Source: Thioploca sp.
GTDB taxonomy: Bacteria > Pseudomonadota > Gammaproteobacteria > Beggiatoales > Beggiatoaceae
Length of the DNA: 22,174 bases
Assembly: GCA_011371325.1 (NCBI GenBank)
Contig: DRQV01000039.1
Location: forward strand, 1-22,174
Direction: 5' to 3'
Made by a program: the position numbers and the translations under genes. Below are positions 1-7,849 of the stretch, piece by piece. The notes under the pieces are model-generated. The model was not told the origin of the DNA. It saw only the letters and a list, made by a program, of their open reading frames with translations, and ran no database searches. Every line of letters begins with the position of its first letter. Within the stretch, counting starts at the first letter, position 1.

Positions 1-833
1 ACTACATGAGTGATAATTTCTCCCGTAGATAATAACATATAGGCAGTTAAGCCACCTTCAGTCTGGAGAAAAATATGATTAAACAAGAAAGCAACAAAAA
101 TAAAACTGGCTCCAATATATCCAAAAGTAGAAATATGTTTACCTAATATGATTAATTTTTCTTGTAATGGTGATAAGCGATCTTCAGCAGTTATTATTTC
201 TTGCATAGTTTGCCCATATCGAGTTTTATCTCCAACTATCGTGGCTTTCATAACTCCTTCACCATCTTCAATCAAAGCTGCTCTAAATATATGGTTATCC
301 CATTCTGAATGTTCTTTTGAAGTATTTTCTGGGATAAATTTTTTCTGAACTGGTTCTGATTCGCCAGTTAAAGAAGCTTCATTGACATCTAAATTGCCAG
401 CTATTAGTATTCCATCAGTAGGAATGGTATCGCCTGGTTGCAAACGAATGTAATCTCCAACTACTAAATCGTTAATACTTATTTCAGTTAAATGATTATT
501 TCTAAATACTTTAACTTGGATCATAGAAGCTTTTTCTAACAATTTTTGAAATTCATTTTCATTGCTATGTTCCGACCAAGTAGCGACAAAAGTAGCCACA
601 AATACTGCAATTGCAATTCCTACACTTTCATACCATTCGGTATAGCCAAGAAAAGTTAAGAATATAGTTATACCTAGTGCAAATAATAGAATAATAATTA
701 TTGGGTCTTTAGCATTGTTTAGTAACTTATCCCAAAATGTTTCTCGATCTATAGTCGTTAAGGCATTAGTACCATATTGGTTACGAGAATTTGTTACTTC
801 TTGTTCATTTAAGCCAGTAAAATTAAATTTCAT
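1..833 (-). CDS. PMCA-type P-type cation (Ca2+) ATPase, N-terminal part, cut by window edge
   Basis: This is the first 277 residues of an inner-membrane P-type ATPase; the rest, including the phosphorylated DKTGT site, lies beyond the left edge. Visible in order are a short cytoplasmic N-terminus, two membrane segments around residues 43-62 and 69-85, and the actuator domain with PGDTIPTDG followed by the dephosphorylation motif TGES (residues 156-159). A third membrane segment follows near residue 235. The stretch leading into the actuator domain (NEFQKLLEKASMIQVKVFR, then LVVGD) resembles plasma-membrane-type Ca2+ ATPases, so calcium export is the best guess. The exact ion cannot be read without the later transmembrane helices. 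The start ATG at 833 is preceded by a purine-rich AAGG about 7 nt upstream. It lies 34 nt after the 122-residue gene on the same strand and is probably co-transcribed with it. Confidence 0.88.
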   Translation of the reverse strand, partial: MKFNFTGLNEQEVTNSRNQYGTNALTTIDRETFWDKLLNNAKDPIIIILLFALGITIFLTFLGYTEWYESVGIAIAVFVATFVATWSEHSNENEFQKLLEKASMIQVKVFRNNHLTEISINDLVVGDYIRLQPGDTIPTDGILIAGNLDVNEASLTGESEPVQKKFIPENTSKEHSEWDNHIFRAALIEDGEGVMKATIVGDKTRYGQTMQEIITAEDRLSPLQEKLIILGKHISTFGYIGASFIFVAFLFNHIFLQTEGGLTAYMLLSTGEIITHV

Positions 834-867
834 ATAAATACCTTATGTTTCCATGTTTTATATACTA

Positions 868-1236
868 CTATTTTATTAATTTGCAAAATTGTTGTAAAAC
901 TTTTCTATTACTTTCTAAAGTTTGGGTTGACTTACCCATATATTTAAGTTGTTCTATCTTTGCATCCAATATTTTCCCTGCTTCCTCAGAAAATAATATA
1001 GGATATTGTATTATAATATTTTTTATATCCTCTATCGTCTGGACACTTGATAATTTATAAACCGCCTTCAATAGTCTGTTTAGTTGTTCTGAATTTAATC
1101 TAGCTTTGACTTCGATAGGAACTGGCTGACTAAATCTGATTATCAACCAATTAATTAATTCATATAATAAAGGAAAAACTAAAATTATACTTAATATATT
1201 AAACAAAATTGGATGTTTTTTTTGAAACTGTAGCAT
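868..1236 (-). CDS. Small single-span membrane protein of unknown function
   Basis: I do not recognise this 122-residue protein. It has a positively charged N-terminus (MLQFQKK), one strong membrane segment at about residues 10-33, and then about 85 mostly helical, charged residues without cysteines in the tail until the last few positions. The topology suggests a membrane anchor with a soluble C-terminal helical domain, probably cytoplasmic or periplasmic depending on orientation. The ATG at 1236 is the first in frame after a stop at 1240-1242, so the start is well constrained. No Shine-Dalgarno is visible; instead an extended -10 element sits only 5 nt upstream of the ATG. It precedes the Ca2+ ATPase gene by 34 nt on the same strand, so an accessory role for that pump is possible but unproven. 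Confidence 0.6.
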   Translation of the reverse strand: MLQFQKKHPILFNILSIILVFPLLYELINWLIIRFSQPVPIEVKARLNSEQLNRLLKAVYKLSSVQTIEDIKNIIIQYPILFSEEAGKILDAKIEQLKYMGKSTQTLESNRKVLQQFCKLIK

Positions 1237-1241
1237 GATTT

Positions 1242-1250
1242 ATTATACCA
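1242..1250 (-). promoter_or_regulatory. Extended -10 promoter element for the small membrane protein / ATPase unit
   Basis: On the minus strand the sequence reads TGGTATAAT, an exact TGnTATAAT extended -10. There is no good -35 at the matching distance, which extended -10 promoters tolerate. Only 5 nt separate it from the ATG at 1236, so transcription would begin at or within a base or two of the start codon, giving a leaderless message. It could also be chance in AT-rich DNA. Confidence 0.4.
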
Positions 1251-1311
1251 TATTATTAGATTTTATGCTAACTTAAAAATTTTATAAAACTTTAATTTAT
1301 CTATAAATATT

Positions 1312-3249
1312 ATGATTCCTGAACTTGGAAATTTTGCCTTATTATTAGCCTTGGCCTTAGCTTTAGTCCAAACTATATTCCCACTTGTTGGAGCAAGCCA
1401 AAAAATACCTAATTGGATGGCAGTTGCACGTCCTGCTGCAAGTGGACAGTTATTTTTTATGTTCATAGCTTATGCATGTTTGACTTATGCTTTTGTAATG
1501 AATGATTTTTCAGTATTATATGTAGCTAATAATTCTAATACTGAGTTACCAATTATTTATCGAGTTGTTAGTGTTTGGGGTGGTCATGAAGGTTCTTTAT
1601 TGCTATGGACTATGATGCTAGGGTTTTGGACTGTTGCAGTTGCTATATTTAGTCGTAGCCTGCCACAAATAACAGCTACCAGAGTAATTGCGGTAATGGG
1701 ATTTATTAGTTGCGGTTTTCTACTGTTTATGATTTTAACTTCCAATCCTTTTGATCGTTTTGCCAGCCTCACTCAAGTTCCGATTAATGGACGTGATCTT
1801 AATCCACTATTGCAAGACCCTGGTTTAATTTTGCACCCACCAATGTTATATATGGGCTATGTTGGTTTTTCAGTAGCTTTTAGTTTTGCAATTGCAGCTT
1901 TACTAGGTGGTAAGCTTGATAGTGCTTGGGCTAAATGGTCAAGACCCTGGACATTAATAGCATGGACATTTCTAACTTTAGGAATAACTTTAGGTAGTTG
2001 GTGGGCTTATTATGAATTAGGCTGGGGTGGTTGGTGGTTTTGGGATTCAGTCGAAAATGCTTCCTTTATGCCTTGGTTAGTGGGTACAGCATTAATTCAT
2101 TCTCTAGCTGTCACTGAAAAACGTGGAGCTTTCAAAAATTGGACTATACTATTAGCTATTATTGCATTTTCCTTAAGTTTATTAGGGACTTTCTTAGTCC
2201 GTTCTGGAGTCTTAACTTCGGTACATGCTTTTGCTACTGATCCAGCCCGTGGAATATTTATCTTGGCATTTTTGGGTGTAGTAATTGGATTGTCATTATT
2301 ATTATTTGCTTGGCGAGCTCCAAAGGTTGGTATTGGTGGTCATTTTGAAATGCTATCTAAAGAAACTTTGTTATTTGCTAATAATATACTGTTATTAGTA
2401 GCTTGTGGAGCAGTATTATTAGGTACTTTATATCCATTATTTATTGACGCACTAGGTATGGGTAAAATTTCGGTAGGCCCACCATATTTTTCGGTAGTAT
2501 TCTTCTGGATAATTGCACCTTTAATGATTTTAATTGGAGTTGGCCCATTAATACGTTGGAAAAACGATAAGTTTAGTATTATATTTGTTAGAGTTAGATA
2601 TTTTTTAATTATCAGTATAGCTTTGGGTTTACTACTACCTTTCTTAGTTATGGGGAAAGAAGGCTTAGTAGTATTTCCAGGAATAGCAGTGGCAATCTGG
2701 ATTATATTGTTAACCGTAAAACATTGGCAAAATAAATTAATTTTTAAAGCTGATGAGGAGAAAAAAATCCGCAAATTATCCGGTAGTTTTTATGGAATGA
2801 TTGCTGCTCACATCGGGATTGCTGTATTTGTAATTGGAGTTACTTTATCCAATTCATTTAGCATTGAGAAAGATTTACGGGTGGAAATTAATAAACCGAT
2901 AGAATTGGGTGGTTATAGCTTTATATTTGAAGGTACTAAATCTATCAAAGGTCCTAATTATAATGCCGAACAAGGAACTTTTAGACTATTACAAGATGGA
3001 GTGCAAATTACTACTTTGCACCCACAAAAACGGTTTTATTGGACTAAACAAATGCCAATGACAGAAGCTGCGATTGACTGGGGTCTAATGCGTGATGTCT
3101 ATATAGCTTTGGGTGAACCTTTGGGTGATGATGCTTGGAGTGTGCGAATTTATTATAAACCATTTATTCGCTGGATTTGGTTGGGCGGTTTATTAATGGC
3201 ACTAGGAGGTTTCTCAGCAGTTATGGATAGACGTTATCGGCGAAATTAA
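1312..3249 (+). CDS. ccmF: Cytochrome c maturation haem lyase subunit CcmF
   Basis: CcmF is the large inner-membrane subunit of the system I cytochrome c synthetase, which with CcmH takes haem from CcmE and attaches it to apocytochrome CXXCH motifs in the periplasm. At 645 residues it is of normal full length. It begins with the family-typical MIPELGNFAL and ends with a characteristic final transmembrane segment and DRRYRR. The tryptophan-rich haem-handling WWD region (GWGGWWFWDSVEN) starts at residue 237, and a conserved periplasmic histidine is seen in HPPMLYMGY (His175). Many hydrophobic segments cover most of the protein. The start is supported by homology rather than by a ribosome binding site; none is visible upstream. 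The usual ccmABCDE and ccmGH neighbours are absent here: the gene stands alone between a divergent ATPase unit and a sensor kinase. Confidence 0.96.
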   Translation: MIPELGNFALLLALALALVQTIFPLVGASQKIPNWMAVARPAASGQLFFMFIAYACLTYAFVMNDFSVLYVANNSNTELPIIYRVVSVWGGHEGSLLLWTMMLGFWTVAVAIFSRSLPQITATRVIAVMGFISCGFLLFMILTSNPFDRFASLTQVPINGRDLNPLLQDPGLILHPPMLYMGYVGFSVAFSFAIAALLGGKLDSAWAKWSRPWTLIAWTFLTLGITLGSWWAYYELGWGGWWFWDSVENASFMPWLVGTALIHSLAVTEKRGAFKNWTILLAIIAFSLSLLGTFLVRSGVLTSVHAFATDPARGIFILAFLGVVIGLSLLLFAWRAPKVGIGGHFEMLSKETLLFANNILLLVACGAVLLGTLYPLFIDALGMGKISVGPPYFSVVFFWIIAPLMILIGVGPLIRWKNDKFSIIFVRVRYFLIISIALGLLLPFLVMGKEGLVVFPGIAVAIWIILLTVKHWQNKLIFKADEEKKIRKLSGSFYGMIAAHIGIAVFVIGVTLSNSFSIEKDLRVEINKPIELGGYSFIFEGTKSIKGPNYNAEQGTFRLLQDGVQITTLHPQKRFYWTKQMPMTEAAIDWGLMRDVYIALGEPLGDDAWSVRIYYKPFIRWIWLGGLLMALGGFSAVMDRRYRRN

Positions 3250-3274
3250 AATTGATACCTAAAATATTCGGGTA

Positions 3275-3352
3275 ATTTTTAATTGTGAATGGTTAACTGT
3301 GAATTTTATTAATGAAAATCATTAGTAATTAACCATATTCACAATTAAAAAT
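3275..3352. repeat. Long hairpin-forming palindromic repeat (MITE/REP-like)
   Basis: A 22-nt left arm (3275-3296) pairs with a 24-nt right arm (3329-3352), with one 2-nt bulge and otherwise perfect complementarity over TTTTTAATTGTGAA and GGTTAA. Inside, 3306-3315 pairs with 3319-3328 around a 3-nt loop, with one G-T pair, so nearly the whole 78 nt folds as one long hairpin. It lies 25 nt after the ccmF stop and ends in an A/T run. It may serve as a ccmF terminator, or be a small non-autonomous mobile repeat. No second copy is in the window. Confidence 0.7.
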
Positions 3353-3433
3353 ATATTAAAATCCTATAAATTATGATTCAAACACATTATTCCTAAATTT
3401 TATTTAGAAACAATATTGAATATTCCCTAAATA

Positions 3434-3503
3434 TTTAAAGTATATAAATGTGGGATACAGATTGCATCAAGATATAATTAACCATCAATCCGTATACTTT
3501 AAA
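3434..3503. promoter_or_regulatory. 11-bp inverted repeat in the leader of the hybrid kinase gene
   Basis: TTTAAAGTATA at 3434-3444 is the exact reverse complement of TATACTTTAAA at 3493-3503, extendable by one G-T pair. The spacer is 48 nt and the right arm ends 5 nt before the kinase ATG at 3509. In RNA the right arm would cover the translation initiation region, where no Shine-Dalgarno is visible; in DNA the arms could be a split operator. Function is inferred only from position. Confidence 0.4.
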
Positions 3504-3508
3504 AAATA

Positions 3509-6500
3509 ATGCCTAAAAATTTAATAATAACATTAGGTTGTTTGTTTTCTATTCTAAGTTTTTTTATCACACAAACACTGGAACAACAACATATTAATGC
3601 TGAATTTATAGAAAATTCTAAAAAAAATACTGATCTAGTTCAAAAAAATATTCAAACCATTCTTGCTGTTATACCAACTATAGCTTCTTTATATAATTCT
3701 AATTTTCAGCCAACTGATTTATTATCTTTTCATTCTAATACTTTACTAGTAGGATGGTTACCTAAAATAACTCACAGAGATAAATTTGAAGCAGAATATA
3801 CTGCAATTTTAGAATACGATAATGTCGGAAATATAATATTGGCCCCAACTCGAGGAAAATATTTTCCATTATTGTCTAAAACAGATATTTATCCATTGGG
3901 TTTCAATCTTGGAACTATAATAAATTCTTTAGATTTTACAAAGACTCAAGCTTATTCAATTAATAATTCTCAATATATTTTATTTCACCCAATTTATATT
4001 TCTAAACAATTACAGGGATTTATCTTTGGAATTTTAAATATAAAAGCTCTGTTACAAGATACATTGCCAAATAGTAACTTCCAATTAACAGAAATATCCA
4101 ATCAAATTTCATCAGTTAAACATAATTTTAATATAGCCGGAGTCAATCAGGTTATTGTATATAATTTAACTAATAAATCATTTATATTACCTCTAATAAT
4201 TTCATTGGGAGGCATCATATGTACATTTTTTATAGTTCTTTATACCCAAAAATCAATAAAATATGCAAAATGTTTACAAAATATAAAAACGGAACATTCA
4301 AAAATTGATATGGCACTGCGGTTAGCAGAAGAAGATTTGATAAAATATAGTTTAGCATTAGAAATTCAAGTTACTCAAAGAACTCAGGAATTAGCTAAAC
4401 AAAATAAACTATTTCAACAGGAAATTCGTGATCGAGAACGAATTGAAGAAATGTTACGTGAAAAAGAGGAATTTTTACGGTTAGTTATCAATAATATTCC
4501 ACAATTAGTATTTTGGAAAGATAGAAATGGAAAATATTTAGGCTGTAACAAAGTATTTGCTAAATTCTTTGCTGTAAATGATATAGTTGGCAAAACTGAT
4601 TTTGATTTGATTCCAGAACAAGCAAGCGATCTATTTAAAATCGAAAGTAAAATAATAGCAAGTAATACTCCAGTGTATCATTTGGTTGAGAAAATATTAC
4701 AAAATGATCAAAAACGTTGGATAGAAACTAATAAAATTCCTCTCCATGATACCACTGGCAAAGTTATTGGTATTTTAGGAACTAGTGAAGATATTACTGA
4801 ACGGCAAGAATATAAACAAACCTTAGAACTTAAAGTAGCCGATAGAACTCATGCTTTACGCAAACAAGAAGCATTTTTACGTCTCATTATCGATAATATT
4901 CCACAATTTATTTTTTGGAAAGATAGAAATTCCATATTTTTGGGCTGTAATAAACGAGTTGCCCAATTTACTCAGCTAAATACTCCAGATGCAATTGTAG
5001 GTAAAACTGATTTTGATTTGGTTTGGAAAACCCAGGCCAAGTATTTTCAACAAAAAGATCAGCAAGTTATGTATACAAATACTCCAGAATATCATGTTAT
5101 TGAACAAATATCACACCCAGATAGCTCTATTTTTTGGGGTGAAACTAATCGAATTCCTTTGCATGATGATAGTGGGCAAGTTGTTGGTATTTTGGGTACG
5201 ATGGAAGATATCAGTGGGCGAAAACAGGCTGAAGATGCTTTAAAAAGAGCTAATGAAAGAGTTACAACAGTATTAGATAGTTTAAATTCAGCAGTGTATG
5301 TATCTGATATGCAAACCTATAAGGTATTATTTGTCAATAAGTACACTCAAAAGAATTTTGGTAAAAGTGATGTGGTCGGTAAAATTTGTTGGCAAACTAT
5401 TCATACTGGTCAACAAGGGCCATGTAATTTCTGTACTAATAAAAAATTAATCACCAAAAATGGCCAAGCTACTGATGTTTACAATTGGGAATTTCAAGAT
5501 AGAGCTAATAGCCGTTGGTTTCATATTCAAGATCGAGCTATTTCTTGGGATGATGGGCGTTTAGTACGACTGTCTGTACTCACAGATATAACTCCTCGTA
5601 AACGAGCTTTGGAAGCATTAAGAGAACGGGAAGTTCACCTAAATGCAATTTTTGATAATGCTGCGGCTGGTATTGTATTAGCTGATATTAATGGTTATTT
5701 TCTTCATTGTAATACTAAATGGTTGAATATGACTGGTTATAATGCTGAAGAAATGATTAAGTTTACCTATCTTGATATAACTCATCCAGAGGATATTAGC
5801 ATAAGTAAAAGACATTATGAACCACTTACGGTAAATGCAATTGATAGCTATCATATTGAAAAACGTTTTCTTAGGAAAGATGGTAGTTTTTTTTGGGCAG
5901 ATGTTTCAATGACTGTAATTCGTAATCATAAAGGTTTATTTAAATCAGTGATTGGAGTTATCGTTGATATTACTGAACGTAAACAAGCAGAAGATAATTT
6001 ACGAGCTAGTGAAGCACGTTATCGCGGAGTAGTAGAAGATCAAAGTGAATTAATTTGTCGGTTTTTACCTAACACTACGTTAACTTTTGTAAATGATGCT
6101 TATTGTCGTTATTTCGGAGTCCAGAGAGAAGAAATTTTAGGCCAAAAATTTTTAAAATTACTACCTGAAGAAGTACACGAAATAGTATTGGATAATCTAC
6201 AATTACTTAATAATACTAACAAATCAATAGTTGTATATGAATATTCATTTACTGATGAAAATGGTAATTTATGTTGGCAACAACGTTCAGATCGAGCAAT
6301 CTGTGATGATAATGGTAGAATTGTAGAATTACAATCAGTGGAAACCGATATTACTCAACGCAAATTAGCAGAGACTAAACTACAAGTGGCAAAAGAAGCA
6401 GCTGAGGCAGCTAATAGAGCCAAGAGTACTTTTCTAGCTAATATGAGCCATGAATTGCGTACTCCGCTAAATGCCATCTTAGGTTATACCCAAATTTTTA

Positions 6501-7768
6501 ATCGTGATAATGCCTTAGGCGATAAACATAAGGATGGTTTACAAATAATTGAACGTAGTGGTAACTATTTGCTGACTTTAATCAATGATATTTTAGATCT
6601 ATCCAAAATAGAAGCTGGTAAAATAGAACTTGATCCGGCTGATTTTAATTTTAATCAATTTATTCAATGTATTACTGAAATTTTTCAAATCCAAGCCAAA
6701 CAAAAAGGTATTCTATTTGTTTACAAACCGCTATCAGCACTACCGGTTTGGATACATGCTGATGAAAAAAGATTACGTCAGATAATGATTAATATATTAG
6801 GCAATGCAATTAAATTTACTCAACAAGGACAAGTAACATTTAAAGTTAGTTATGAAAATTCTAATATTCATTTTCAAGTAGAAGATACTGGAATTGGTAT
6901 TTCAACCGATGATTTAAATAAAATATTTTCGCCATTTCAACAAGTAGGCAATCCTAATTATCAAGCTGAAGGTACTGGTTTAGGGTTGTCAATTACTAAA
7001 AAATTAGTTGAAATTATGGCAGGTAAATTACAAGTTGAAAGTGTATTAAATAAAGGTAGTATTTTTTCAATAAGTTTATTTTTGCCAGAAGTATATAGTT
7101 TAAATTCAACTAAACTACCTATTTCTCAAGCTATTATAGGTTATGTTAAATTAAATTCATACCAATTCAAAATATTGGTAATTGATGATAGACCAGAAAA
7201 TTGTTCTGTAATTACTAACTTATTAACTCCATTAGGCTTTACAGTTATTGAAGCTGATAACGGTCAAGATGGATTGGAAAAAGTATACCGCCATAGTCCA
7301 GATTTAATTATTTTAGATTTAATGATGCCAATTATGAATGGGTTTGAATTTGTACAATGTTTAAGAAAAAATTTTAAAGATGTTATTGTCATTGCCGCAT
7401 CAGCTAGTGTTTTTGAACATCATCGTGACAATAGTATAAAAGCTGGCTGCAATGCTTTTTTACCAAAACCAGTTAATGCTGATGAATTGTTAAATTATTT
7501 ACAAAAATATTTACAATTAGAATGGATTTATGAGCAAGAGAGTAATAAAGAAAGTTTAATAGAAGAAAATTTAGATAATATTCAATTACCTACTAAAATA
7601 GCTAAAAACTTATTAGATTTAGCCATGATGGGAGATATTAACGGTATTTTAGAACAAGCGGAACAACTAAAACAGACTGACTGCCATCCATTAGCCGAGA
7701 AAATCATTCAATTTGCTAATGATTTTAATGATGAAGAAATCTGTAAATTAGTTAAACCTTATATATAA
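3509..7768 (+). CDS. Membrane hybrid sensor histidine kinase with five PAS domains and a receiver
   Basis: This 1419-residue sensor autophosphorylates on a histidine and passes phosphate to its own receiver. In order: TM1 (about 4-22), a periplasmic sensor region of about 200 residues, TM2 (about 225-246), a coiled coil, then PAS1 (about 315-435), PAS2 (450-572), PAS3 (580-697), PAS4 (711-828) and PAS5 (834-954). The HisKA domain has NMSHELRTPLNAILGY with phosphoacceptor His981. The HATPase has N box around Asn1095-Asn1099, DTGIGIS from Asp1126 and GTGLGLS from Gly1155. The receiver has IDDRPEN, phosphoacceptor Asp1270 and the conserved Lys in LPKP. A helical tail of about 75 residues follows. 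PAS1 and PAS2 look like a recent duplication, and PAS3 carries Cys627, Cys639 and Cys642. All catalytic residues are present. The HlyD-like gene starts 81 nt downstream on the same strand; no separate output regulator lies adjacent. The ligand is unknown. Confidence 0.95.
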   Translation: MPKNLIITLGCLFSILSFFITQTLEQQHINAEFIENSKKNTDLVQKNIQTILAVIPTIASLYNSNFQPTDLLSFHSNTLLVGWLPKITHRDKFEAEYTAILEYDNVGNIILAPTRGKYFPLLSKTDIYPLGFNLGTIINSLDFTKTQAYSINNSQYILFHPIYISKQLQGFIFGILNIKALLQDTLPNSNFQLTEISNQISSVKHNFNIAGVNQVIVYNLTNKSFILPLIISLGGIICTFFIVLYTQKSIKYAKCLQNIKTEHSKIDMALRLAEEDLIKYSLALEIQVTQRTQELAKQNKLFQQEIRDRERIEEMLREKEEFLRLVINNIPQLVFWKDRNGKYLGCNKVFAKFFAVNDIVGKTDFDLIPEQASDLFKIESKIIASNTPVYHLVEKILQNDQKRWIETNKIPLHDTTGKVIGILGTSEDITERQEYKQTLELKVADRTHALRKQEAFLRLIIDNIPQFIFWKDRNSIFLGCNKRVAQFTQLNTPDAIVGKTDFDLVWKTQAKYFQQKDQQVMYTNTPEYHVIEQISHPDSSIFWGETNRIPLHDDSGQVVGILGTMEDISGRKQAEDALKRANERVTTVLDSLNSAVYVSDMQTYKVLFVNKYTQKNFGKSDVVGKICWQTIHTGQQGPCNFCTNKKLITKNGQATDVYNWEFQDRANSRWFHIQDRAISWDDGRLVRLSVLTDITPRKRALEALREREVHLNAIFDNAAAGIVLADINGYFLHCNTKWLNMTGYNAEEMIKFTYLDITHPEDISISKRHYEPLTVNAIDSYHIEKRFLRKDGSFFWADVSMTVIRNHKGLFKSVIGVIVDITERKQAEDNLRASEARYRGVVEDQSELICRFLPNTTLTFVNDAYCRYFGVQREEILGQKFLKLLPEEVHEIVLDNLQLLNNTNKSIVVYEYSFTDENGNLCWQQRSDRAICDDNGRIVELQSVETDITQRKLAETKLQVAKEAAEAANRAKSTFLANMSHELRTPLNAILGYTQIFNRDNALGDKHKDGLQIIERSGNYLLTLINDILDLSKIEAGKIELDPADFNFNQFIQCITEIFQIQAKQKGILFVYKPLSALPVWIHADEKRLRQIMINILGNAIKFTQQGQVTFKVSYENSNIHFQVEDTGIGISTDDLNKIFSPFQQVGNPNYQAEGTGLGLSITKKLVEIMAGKLQVESVLNKGSIFSISLFLPEVYSLNSTKLPISQAIIGYVKLNSYQFKILVIDDRPENCSVITNLLTPLGFTVIEADNGQDGLEKVYRHSPDLIILDLMMPIMNGFEFVQCLRKNFKDVIVIAASASVFEHHRDNSIKAGCNAFLPKPVNADELLNYLQKYLQLEWIYEQESNKESLIEENLDNIQLPTKIAKNLLDLAMMGDINGILEQAEQLKQTDCHPLAEKIIQFANDFNDEEICKLVKPYI

Positions 7769-7849
7769 TTAGCGGTTATTAATAATTTTGGGTAAAAAGT
7801 TAAATTATGAAGAAATTAGATTTATGTGGGAAATTAACTATAAATATTT

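Noticed and set aside
845..1060. Plus-strand open frame of 71 codons
   Set aside because: Antisense shadow of the minus-strand membrane protein gene, which has the better-supported start and protein-like composition.
2340..2774. Minus-strand open frame of 144 codons inside ccmF
   Set aside because: Lies wholly antisense to well-conserved CcmF sequence; composition reflects the complementary strand.
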